Source: Lineus longissimus (taxonomy: Eukaryota > Nemertea > Pilidiophora > Heteronemertea > Lineidae). From it: 64,000 nt of DNA. The stretch is taken from positions 17,899,808 through 17,963,807 of the forward strand of contig NC_088315.1 in assembly GCF_910592395.1 (NCBI RefSeq), written 5' to 3'. Of this stretch, positions 21,864 through 32,800 are shown one piece after another. Made by a program: the position numbers and the translations under genes. Under the pieces are notes generated by a model, which had not been told where the DNA came from, ran no database searches, and saw only the letters and a list, made by a program, of their open reading frames with translations. How positions within the stretch are numbered: position 1 is the first letter of the stretch; each line of letters opens with the position of its first letter.

Positions 21864-22453
21864 ATAAACAGCATGTCATTTCATCAGTACTGGACTTCAC
21901 CCTGTCTAAACATGCTCTACCCATTCAGGGAACATTAATTTGAACCAAACACTACAGATGGCAGCATTTTGAATAGCGTTTTCAACTCAGATAGATGTCA
22001 GCACTGGCAGCCACTGCACAGCACTTGGTGGTGCTGGCCGAAAGTGGCACCCACAGCAAAAGGGTTAACTGTAACCGGAAATATTTGCCCTGATATTGTA
22101 GCTACTATATAGTTTGCGGTTATGTGAAGAAAAAAAAACAGACTGTGGCATAGCTTAATTCTTGCACTGGCAGACGAAGTCCAATGCCTGTATCCTACCA
22201 GGTTTTATTGCATTTCTGCACGAATCTCGGAACCCAACTTTTTGGCCTCCCAAGAACCGTAAATCCGTCAAAATCGGAAGACTACCATGTCTGTACACTG
22301 TGATGCATCTGGACTTTGGAAAGGACCAGTCCCTATATTGCTTTGCATCTGGACTTGGCAAGAAACCAGTGGGTTGTTATACTGTGGTGGTAGGACAAGA
22401 GAAAGTGGTTGTATTGCAATGTATCTGAACTTTGCCAAAAGGGGCCAGTTGTA

Positions 22454-22650
22454 ATATGTGATCCGTCACAGCAAAAGCAGGCGCATGTCGCTCTGAGCTT
22501 GGCAGGTTGAGACGGACAGTCTGTTAATTTCTCTATTGTCTGCCTTTTGTGAAATATGACCACATCGATTTCTTCCATTATCTCCTGGTGTCATCTAGGC
22601 TCATCTTCTGTGCGACATGCGCCTGGTTCTGCTGTGGTGGGTCTCATATT
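22454..22650 (-). mobile_element. MITE family 2, copy inserted in a short repeat series
   Basis: The termini ATATGTGATCCGTCACAGC and GCTGTGGTGGGTCTCATATT enclose the family core in the opposite orientation to 195-390. It interrupts a set of degenerate units containing ATCTGGACTTTG and ACCAGTTGTTATA (22,300-23,120). Confidence 0.7.
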
Positions 22651-22739
22651 TAGAACTTGGCCAAAAATAGACCAGTTGTTATATTGTGGTTTATCTGGAC
22701 TTTGAAAATAATGACCCACTTCTTTATATTTTGATGCAT

Positions 22740-23053
22740 TGCCGGTACAAATTGCCGGGCGAATTTGTCCCATCAAGCTTGATGGTCCAAATTCGCCCGG
22801 CTTGTTAAAAGCTCGGCTTTGTCGTGGTGTACGCGCAAATGGATCGGCAATTAGCTAGTTAGATGGTTCGGCTCCAGGTGGCGCTTTCGAAATGGCGCTT
22901 TCTGCTTATTGTTTGCGCGCCATATGTTGCCGGATTTTATAACTAGCTGCAGTGCTGGTGTACACGCTTGGTGGATTTTCGATGGTGCGGCATTGGTTCG
23001 CGAACCAAGATTGGTGGTCCATTTTCAGGTGGTGTATGTGCGGCTATTGATGA
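22740..23053 (+). mobile_element. Unclassified insertion with a palindromic left part
   Basis: It lies between GATGCATTGCC and GTGCGGCTATTGATG within the ATCTGGACTTTG repeat series. Its left part holds a near-perfect 46-bp palindrome at 22,755-22,801. Its right part (GGTGGTCCATTTTCAGGTGG) reappears as the reverse complement at the extreme window end (63,959-64,000), which supports a mobile origin. Confidence 0.55.
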
Positions 23054-23393
23054 CATCTGGACTTTAAACCGGACAAGCTGTTATAACGCAATGCATCTGG
23101 AGTTTGAAAAGGGACCAGATGTTATAATGAGATGCATAGACACAGTTGACAAAGATTCGAACGTATCCGCAATAAAAAATTTGGACCATCTCAAAATGGT
23201 TTATTTTCAAAAAGTGTTGGATTTCCCTTGACAAAGACACATATAAGAGAATTGACACACTAAGACATAGACGCGCGCTGGATAATCAACATTTAACACG
23301 ACACAAGCCCACATACTCCTTCAGGGAATTTAAGTCCGATTTGTGGTTGCGAGAAATTGGAACAAAATTGCAGAATAATGTAGTACAGTAGAA

Positions 23394-23534
23394 CCTCTCT
23401 ATTGAGGACGCCCTCGGGACTGACAAATGAGAGATGTCCTGATTAGAGAGGTCAAATTGAATGGAAACAGCCAATTTTGGAACAAAACTAGTGTCCTTAA
23501 TAGATAGGTATCCGCTAAGGGAGGTTCCACTGCA
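23394..23534 (-). mobile_element. MITE family 1 copy
   Basis: ACAGTAGAACCTCTCTATTG to GGAGGTTCCACTGCA with an internal deletion. Confidence 0.8.
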
Positions 23535-23639
23535 TTATGAATACACAGTTTCCATAATTTATGCATGTTTATCATTAAAGGAAGAGTGTCTCTTTGGCTG
23601 GGTTTGCAGTTTGGATAATAAAACGATTCTCATATAAAC

Positions 23640-24011
23640 TCTTTACTAAGGACATCGGTTTTGGTCCAAAACCTGTCATTTCCATTCAAATTGACCTCTC
23701 TAATCAGGACACCTCTCTAACAAGGACCACACTGGTCAATCCCACTGGTGTCCTTAAAGGCCTACACCGTTTGTAAAAAATTGCAATTGAATTTGAAAAT
23801 TTACAATTGCGGAAATACATACTGTATATAAAATGTCAAGATTTCCATTGTGTACAATGATATACAAACACTATACATACCAAGTTTCAGCAAACTTGCA
23901 TGCATGATAACAGCACTACGGCATTGTGTTAGAATGCATTTCTATTTTCCTGACCCATGCTTAAATAAGAACGGCGTACCCCTTTAAGAGACGTTCTACT
24001 GCACTTTTGGA
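23640..24011 (+). mobile_element. MITE family 1 copy split by another MITE
   Basis: The left part runs TAAGGACATCGGTTTTGGTC to GGTGTCCTTAA and is interrupted by the TTAA element 23,754-23,997. The right terminus (AGACGTTCTACTGCAC) resumes directly after it. Confidence 0.7.
23754..23997 (+). mobile_element. TTAA-flanked MITE family A, copy 2 (nested)
   Basis: It begins TTAAAGGCCTACACCGTTTG and ends AACGGCGTACCCCTTTAA. The ends are imperfect inverted repeats of ~18 bp with TTAA duplicated, inserted into a MITE family 1 copy. Confidence 0.8.
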
Positions 24012-24265
24012 TGCATATCTGTGGAATTCTGTAACAAAGATTTTTTTCTTCAATTTCTGCGACCACAACATCGATTCAACTGCGTATAATTTTTTTCAAA
24101 TTCAGATCTTTAAATTGAAATTTTCCTTTTTTTTTCGTTTTCCGAACAGCGTACCCCTTTAAGAGATGTTCTACTGCACTTTTGGATGCATATCTGTGGA
24201 ATTCTGTAACAAAGATTTTTTTTTCAATTTCTGCGACCACAACATCGATTTAACTGCGTACCGAG
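23986..24265. repeat. Tandem duplication (2 copies, ~167 bp spacing)
   Basis: Both copies hold GTACCCCTTTAAGAGA.GTT, TCTACTGCACTTTTGGATGC and CGACCACAACATCGATT. The duplicated unit includes the junction between the nested MITE and its host. Confidence 0.8.
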
Positions 24266-24269
24266 CTTC

Positions 24270-25310
24270 TCCCCTAAATCACAGGTGGTAACATTTGGAA
24301 TTCAACAAGTGTATAAATGCAACTATAAATGCAAAGAACTAGGCCTTCTTACGTCGATGACCCGCATACAAATCGTCAAATTCACAAAACCTACTTCGTA
24401 AGAATCCCCTGTGCTGCTAAGTGCAAGAAATGGTCAAAAAGCCTTTAAAATGTTTACCAAATACCTCAATCAATGGTTACATAGGGCTACATCAGAAGCT
24501 ACATCATCGTCTAACCCCATCAAGCCGCCCCAAAGTTGCCTTAATGTCCGCTCTCTCACCGAGAGGACACCAGTCGGCAGCTACTCCCCGACCATATAAA
24601 AAGGTGTATCCAGGATAAAAATTTATTCAAACATTTCATGATTGTCTTCACTGGCATTTCACTCTCCCTCCCCATAAGATCTTTTTGTCTTTTCAGTTTT
24701 ACACCCAAATTATGAAACAGCCACACACCCTACCAGAATCAGAACAGGCAACTTCATACCAGTCATAGGAAGCCGCTTAGAGCCACATAAAAACAGATAC
24801 AAACAAAAGATTGTTGCATGTTTATTGTGCCTATATTGGTGTCTGCCAGAAATTTGTTTTGAGGGCAAGTTTAGGGAGGAAGGCGCAAAAAATATTTAGA
24901 AAAAAACATTTAAAATCTTTTTAATCAAAATTTTTTTAATTAATCAATTTTTTTAAATTTCAGACTTTTAAATTTTAATTTTCCAACCGATTTTCATCAA
25001 AACGTCAGAATTCACATTTATTGGTCCGAAAAGCAACAAAATTATTTTTGCTCAATTTTTTAAAGGGCACGTATCCTTAATTTTTTTAAAGGGTTAGGTG
25101 GCACATACCCTCCAATTGAGTTGTTTAGGCTCCAAGTGTCCACCTTTGATTGATTAGATGTCAGCAATGGCCAAATCTAAATTTTAAAATGCCCAGGGAA
25201 CTCTTAACTTATTTACAACATGTTTAATCTGAATGAGTCTCTTCCTTAAAAAATGACACAGTGATTCCAATTCAATCGACAATTTACTCCAGAAAGGAGA
25301 TCGTTTCTAA
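24270..25310. other. Gene-free stretch
   Basis: Strongly AT-rich parts (24,880-25,080) and no exon or RNA gene recognised. Confidence 0.4.
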
Positions 25311-25321
25311 GCTCACGTACC

Positions 25322-25400
25322 CACCCTGGAGAAGCAGTTACCCAGATTGCCCAGAATCGAGCAGGCCTTCCAACTTCCCGAGCTAGCCTGTCCTGGGGAA
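25322..25400. repeat. Dispersed repeat fragment, copy 2
   Basis: ACCCTGGAGAAGCAGTTACC and AGGCCTTCCAACTT match the first bases of the window. Confidence 0.6.
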
Positions 25401-26310
25401 GGAGAATTTTTTTCAATAATGTGGAAAATTATGTTGTTGGAGTGTTCTAACTATTGAATAAAGCTGTGTTCACTTGGTAATATATTCAATTGTCCAAGTA
25501 ACTAGATCGACATGTTATTTTGGTAAATTTACCACTGAGCGTACATTTTGGCCGTTCGTTTCGGAGGCAGACGTTTTCCCAGGCCTCTTCCAGGCACCAC
25601 TGCTCTGTAAGTTGGGGCACCTGCCTTGAATTCACACTATACTCGGCAAGTTGGGGAATCGATTCTTCTTGGCGATACTGAGAACTATTTTAACATACAA
25701 GCATAATCCAGTGCAGCAGGCAGTAGACGACTGCTGCAGGTGACGTGCGTTCAACATTTTTTTTGGCGCATCCCGTAGGACCTGTTTCTCTCACCCAGTG
25801 GAATACAGTGCATCATACATCATATCCCATATTGAAAATCCAATCCAGGACTTGTTCCAGTAGAATCGCATCTTGATGAGCACTGAGCTGAGAAGGACCC
25901 AATGGCTCTCGGGATTTCTACCAGAGATCTGAATTTGAGGGGACACAAATCTTTTCCTAAACATTTTTTTCTTCTTTGGAACAATCTCAAAATTGCTTTG
26001 ATGCCAACAAAAGTAAATCTATTAAGTTTGGGGGAGGGGTTCGCATTTTTGAACTGTCCATTTAATTTTGAAAAACTTTTGGCATCATTCATTTTTTTGG
26101 GGTTCAAAATCAGGCAAAAACCTGTCCTGAAATGTTTTTTCTCCTAAAAACAAATCCCCAAATTGATCTTATATCTGGCAAATGATTGATACCAACTCGT
26201 TTCTACCAGAGACTAAATTTGCAGGGACACCAAAAAATATTTTCTCTTTTTTTTATGATAAATAACCTGTCCCGAGACTTTTTTTACTCCTAAAACTCCT
26301 TAGATTGGCT
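25401..26310. other. Gene-free stretch
   Basis: It contains two diverged copies of a segment with GAGGGGACACAAATCTTTTC / GCAGGGACACCAAAAAATAT (~25,925 and ~26,220). I see no gene. Confidence 0.4.
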
Positions 26311-26317
26311 TACAAAT

Positions 26318-26437
26318 ACAGTAGAACCTCTCTCTCAAGGACACCCTCTGGACGGACAAGTGCTGTCCTTAATAGAGAGGTGTCCTGATTAGAGAGGTCA
26401 AATTGAATGGAAACTACCACTTTGGAAGCAAACTAGT
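26318..26437 (-). mobile_element. MITE family 1, truncated copy
   Basis: It starts ACAGTAGAACCTCTCTCTC and stops after GCAAACTAGTGTA; the second terminus is missing. Confidence 0.75.
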
Positions 26438-26690
26438 GTACAACTGTACATTTGTGCTTTTACTTCACAAATCCTGAAGATATCAATTCAGATCGCAAAT
26501 TTTTCCTGTCAAATTTCAGGGGGATATCAATTATCATCCCCTTTGAATTTTTTCAGGGGGATGTGCCCCAACCCGGAAGAAACCCTGACCTCCCAGTCCT
26601 CTTTTGAAAGGGGCACGTCACCTGTTGGAAACCCTACCTACCCCCCTCGCTCCCAGTCTTCCCAATGAATCTCCCAATGCCGCGTTGTCA

Positions 26691-26853
26691 CTATCTCCCC
26701 AGCACCACCGCATTCCAGATGCCTTTCATCGGACGCATTAATACGGCCAACAGCTGCTTCCACAAGTCTCTGGCAAGTTTTGATTTGTGCATGACGAATC
26801 TCCACACGATCACCGTTAGAATCAAGTTGACCGTGTACTTGATTTGACGCAAT
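26691..26853 (-). CDS. FAR: FAR last coding exon (C-terminal membrane anchor)
   Basis: It encodes [28 protein letters not shown] and the end VVLGR before TAG. This aligns with the C-terminal FAR pattern LR.IRY..N..L..LIWR.....S..AR..W, a membrane segment. Acceptor TCTTTTCCAG; entry phase 2, fitting both alternative upstream exons. Confidence 0.93.
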
Positions 26854-29800
26854 CTGGAAAAGATGAGAAGAATCACGTTAGAAAGACACGATAACATTAA
26901 AGAAGGACTCACTTCAGTGCGGGGTGAATAATGTACCCTTAAAGTGGGGTGAAGATGACCCTGGGGTGCTATTGCCCCAACTTCGTTAGAAAGACGACAT
27001 GATAACAGTAAAGGACTGCCTTTAGTGCAGGGTGAATAATGTACCCTTACGTGGGGTGAAGTTGACCCTGGGGTGCTATTGCCCCAACTTCCAAAATCTT
27101 ATTTGGGTCAAACTATGATAATTTCAGCACATTGAGATATGTTTTTTTACAGTGACTCAGTTGACTTAGAAGAATTGCCATCTATGCTTAAAGCTGTTGA
27201 GTGGAAAAAATATGGTGCAATTTCACCCCATTTAGCCTTAGGCCCAATGCCACCCCATCTTACGGTACCCAATACATAACAGAACAGCCTAACCTTGAAT
27301 CCAGCAATGTGTAAAATCTTTGGCAAAAAGGTGATGTTATCAGCAGCAGAAAGTGTAATTCTTTGTTTTTCTATGATTTTAGCATGATTTTTTAACATTA
27401 TCGTCAAGTCAAATGGCCTTAAAAAAGTGAAAATAGGCCTGAAAATGAGCAAATTCAGATAAAGTCCTTGATGAACTCTAGTGTCGAATCCCGGCCCAAG
27501 AAAAAAAAAGCCACTTGTCGGCTAAGAACCAACTGTCGGATCAGGGGGGTACTGGGTTTACATTGACGGGTGCATTAATAGGGAAAGGCCCGGTGCCACG
27601 TGGATTGTAGCCTCATGAGACCATCAAATGAACTGATACTGTGTACCCGGGTTCATGCCGGTTTTGTGGCGTCTGTTCCATATGGGCCTATCATAGGTTA
27701 GTCACCTAAGGTAAAGTGCCTCTAAACTGGCTAATACAAGTTGACACAGTATATGTATACACTGATAAGACAATCACGCTAAAATACATTTCTGCTATCT
27801 TTTTCACTCATACGATATTGCTAAGAACAAACATGCACAGTTTAATGTAACAACATTTTGAGAGAAATGATAGTTTTAAACAAACGATTCAAGAGCAATC
27901 ACAAACAACATTGGAACAATTCATTAGCAAATAACTCTTTAAGTACAGGTATATGCATACATCGTGCATGAAAGGGTTAAATATTTTGTTATGTTCTTGG
28001 AGGTCAAATGATTTTCTCAAAAGAAGGATTTGTTGAAAATGATATTCAGGATATAAGGACGTAAGGTGGCACAATTATAGACTGGTAAAATTATAGCCTC
28101 AGTGTGCCACCAGCTCTTTCCAACACTGTTGTGCCTATAATTGCCCAACTTTACCTTACAAATACCTGCCTTGTTTTTTTAGCAAACCTTGAACTTAGAA
28201 CTTATAATCCGAGACTGGAGGACCCCAGGTGCAAAGTTATTTCTATACATGAGCCAACGTACCTCAAGGTCACCCTGTAGAACCAGCACCTCACTCACCG
28301 AGGGTGTACCTGGCTTCGAGGTAGTACTTCCTGTAAATATCATCCCTTTTCTCCAAGTTCATGTTGCTAACCCTCAGACTTTTGATAAAATCACCGTTGG
28401 ACGGTTTGAAAAGTACTTGTACTTGGGGATCCAATAAAAACTGTGGTTAATTCCAGTCTTTGTAGCTAGTCTATAGGCTTGTAATAGTGGGAACATCACA
28501 GAATACAGTAGAACCTCTCTATTAAGGACACACTCGGGACTGACAAAAGTTGTCCCTAATAGAGAGGTGTCCTGATTACAGAGGTTGATTTGAATGGAAA
28601 CACACAATTTGGGACCATAACTAGTGTCCTTAATAGAGAGGTGTCCTTAATGGAGAGGTGTCCGCTAAGAGAGGTTCTACTGCATATCCATATCTGCGTG
28701 TATCGTATGCTGACTCTTGAGTGAAGTAGTACTATTACGCTCAATAACACAAACAGAATATTTCCTTATTTTTCGTTACTTCTCATGTTTGAATGCTGCT
28801 AAAGTTCTCTAGAACCACTTTCAATTTTGGCATATTAGTTGTATCACAGAATGTAACTATTTTAAGGTCACCTGAATAAGATTTTGACACGACCTTTTAC
28901 TTTTTTGTGTAATTGGGATGACCTCGTGGAAAGGGATAACATTTCCAGAACATCCTACCTCGAAATGAGGTATACCCTCGATAAATGAGGTGCTTGTTGA
29001 GTCATTGTTCAAGCTCAAGTCACCAAAATATAAGATTTTGACACAAACTTTCTAAACATTTCCTTGATGACCTCAGTAAAGGGATCCTACCTCGAACTGT
29101 GGCATACCCTCGAACTGAGGTATACCCTCGATGAACTGAGGTATACCCTCGATGAACGAGGTGCTTGTTCAAACAACGCACAAATAATGGCAGCAACAGA
29201 TGGCAACAGTAAATACAATCAAGAGTTCAATGCAGAAGATATGAAGCAAAAAGCGAAAAAATAGAAAAACTTTTAAAACAATTTCGAGGCAACTTCTGGC
29301 AGTTGGTACTCGGAAACAGTCGGCTTATCCTAAACTTGACACAAAACCACACAATTTTCTGGCCATTTTGGGAAGGAAAAAAGCCTTTATTCGTTTATAT
29401 CATTTGAGAGAAGAGCATGAGGTCACTTCTCTACACGACTGCCAATTGTGCCTAGGTCTACCTTACACGTAGATAAGCCTAGAAGTATACCAGGGGTGTA
29501 ACTAGCTTTTGGTCTTCAGGGGGAAAGGCTCTCTCTAGGGGGGCGAATTGATACTTTTTGAAATCTTTCCACCGAAGTCACGGTCAAAAACAGATTTTTT
29601 TTGACGACTTCTGGGGGAAGGAGTCCCCCTAGCTATGCCCCAGTATAGGTACATCAAAGTTGCGACATAAATGCATCATGAACTTCCAAAATAACCTAGG
29701 GTTTGGACAGTCTAGAGCACTTATCTCCTTTTCAATGAGAAGCTTTAGGTATTAGGGTCATCAAAGTTGCTATATAAGTACATCAAGATCATAGATTCTA

Positions 29801-32800
29801 TCCATACTTGGGCCTGGATAGTCTGCAGTAGAGTGCCAGTCCAATGTTTAGTAGAGTGGAAACTCAAGAGAAAAACATTAAAATAACGACACTTTTTCTT
29901 TCATGAGTGCGCATCAGGGTATGGTGTAAGTTCACCAAACTTGCTATGTGAATGATCACACCCAAGATTCCTATCCATACTTGGGCATTGAATAGTCTTC
30001 AGTGATGGTCTGTTCTTGAATAAGTGCAAATTCAAGACGAACTAAGGTCACAACACATTTCATTTCATGAGAGCCTCAAGGGATAGGTTCACCAAACTTG
30101 CCACATGAATGCTTCACAACCAAGATTCCTATCCACACTTGGGCATTGAATAGTCCACAGTGATGATCTGTTCTTGAATAAGTGCAAATTTAAGAGTAAA
30201 ACTAAGGTCACAACACCTTTCATTTCAAGAGAACCTCAAGGGATAGGTCCACCAAACTTGCTACGTGAATGCATCACAACCAAGAGTCCTATCCACACTT
30301 GGGCATTGAATAGTCTACAGTGATGGTCTGTTCTTGAATAAGTGCAAATTCAAGACGAACTAAGGTCACAACACCTTTCATTTCAAGAGAGCTTCAAGGG
30401 ATAGGTCCATCAAACCTGCTACGTAAATTCATCACGTACCTTCGAATCCGACCACGAGCATTCGCAACATTTTTTACTGTCTCGTTCATCACATATACCT
30501 TAGTACCAAGGCAGTAGTTTTCTATGTAATCCCTCCACTCCAAACCGCTGACATCATAGTAGAAGACCTGAAACCACACCGTGAGAGCGAGGCCATGCGT
30601 TTACCATCTACATGAAGTGAAACCGATTTCCAAGGTTGTTTTTTGAGATGACAGCATGCTAGGTCATCAAGTCCAAGGCAAAAAAAGGCAGTTAAAGAAC
30701 TTGTCAAGAACGGCCCCATTTAAAAAAAGTTGTCAGGGTTTCTGCCAGGATTTTTTTCATGGGGGGACAAAAAAAAAGAGAAAAAAATTTAGAATTTTAT
30801 ATTTTTTTTATTTGAAAGGAAATGACCCCTCATAAAGCTTTTTTGCACGCTTAAATTTAAATTTTAAAACATAAGTCCACCCCCACTTTATGAAACCCTG
30901 AGAAGGTGGGTACAATTACCCACCTTTTTGAAGTAAAGGTGGGTAATTGTACCCCCCCTCCCCCGCTGGCAGAAATCCTGGTTGCGAGGCAAGAGAAAAT
31001 TTTAGAATTTTAAAAGCTTTAAAAGCTGTTAGGTAGTTTCCTAAAAATCCACGCAAACAAGCGATTTTTATTGCTGCGACCTCTGACGCAGACAGGACAA
31101 CATGACGACTGTGGTAGCAGGAATTGCAATCATGATGCCATGGCTCCATTGCAGCGACAAAAATTGCTGGTTTGCACAGCATTTCAGAAAATTGACATTC
31201 GGGGGTAATTTCTTTACTTTAAGGAAAAGTGTCTCGAAATAATGATGGGCCGGCACTAAGGCGATTACTGAGTTCCTGTGTAGAAAGTGCCAAGTGGTTA
31301 TCAGTGTGCATAAGCAAATGTGCAAGAACCTTTGTGCACATATTGGATGTATCAAGGGGCAGATCTTGGAGCTGGAAAAAGAAGGGGCGTGCACTGCATT
31401 TCTTATCAAATTTTTGGTGTGTTCTAAAATTTCATGGTCAATTTTGTAGATTTCTATGAAAGGCGGGGGCATTAGTCTGGTGCGCCCCCCCCCCCCACAC
31501 CTGATGTCTGTAACATCCTCTACACAGGAACTTGCCACTATCATCAGTACTGGCCCAGCATTATTCTGAGACACTCATTTTTGTTCTTGATATTCCATAA
31601 CTACCGGAGCACAAAATATGCATATTACGGTCGATCAATCGTGACAAGATGCATACACAATTTTTAAAGAAATCTTTTCAAAGTGCAGCACCTAGCTTTA
31701 AAGCTGGTCATTGTCAATTTTGTTTGCGCTAAATTTGTTTTTGATTTTATTATGCATTGAATCGGACAAAATAAGTGAAATTTATCTTGAGATAATTGAT
31801 ATATATCTGAGTATATGACATAAAGGGAACCCTTTGGGACACCCTGTATCATGTGAAACCTTCACGGCTGATGGAAAATTGATGGATGGAAAAGGGATGT
31901 TATAGAAAGATAGAGGGATAGGAGAGAAAGATGTCGAAGACTAAAGCAAAATATCAAAATATACGTTCCACTTAGAAAAAGGACAGGTACCAGATAAGAC
32001 ATGTATACAAAACAAGGTCTCCGGGATTTTGATGGCCCTTTTTTGTGAAGCACTATTTTCCATTTTGGAGATATCGAGGCCCTCAAATAACAGTCAACAT
32101 TCTGAGAACCTATTTAAGGAAAATTTAAATTTCTTTCCGAAACACCAATTTTGGGACTGCATCCTTTAAAACATGATGAGGCCGTAACTGCTTTTCATAT
32201 AATTGGAGAGCAAAGAACCATGATTTCTATATACAATCACGTAAATTTAAGGAAAATATCACTTACAGATGGATGTTTTGAGAGTTCTGCTTTTTTCACA
32301 TGCTTTATCTGACACCTGATAGGGTCCATCTCAAATCTTCTCCCGCGCAGAAAACTTCGCTTGCAAATATCTACTACAAAATTCCGTCTGGGTTTTTGTT
32401 CACCAAGAGCAATTATAAATGCATAGTGGTTCTGTGTAAAAGTCTAGTTTTGGTATTTTTGTAGTATTTCTGAACCGAAAGGAAAGATTAACGAAATTTG
32501 TGTATATGGCGCAAAGTTCAATTTTTGAATGGGTTTTTTCATGAACACTGATTGAAAAATGGCGATAAGTGCCCCGTCAAACGTCAATCCTTGCCGCTGC
32601 AACCTGTGATGATATCGATGCACCAAAAAATCTCTTGTTTGCGCTGGTCAGTGCAGGTGCATACGACGAGAATCCCAATCACTGCAACCTGTATTCATTA
32701 TCAAACCCAGCGATTATTGGTTTTATATCCACAACCAAGATCTTTTTGTCGCAGCGACTAATATCACAAGTCAAAGCAATCAAAATTGCTTGTGTGCGGG

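Noticed and set aside
31068-31574. 168-residue minus-strand ORF
   Set aside because: It spans an inverted-repeat MITE including a homopolymer C run; composition is not protein-like.
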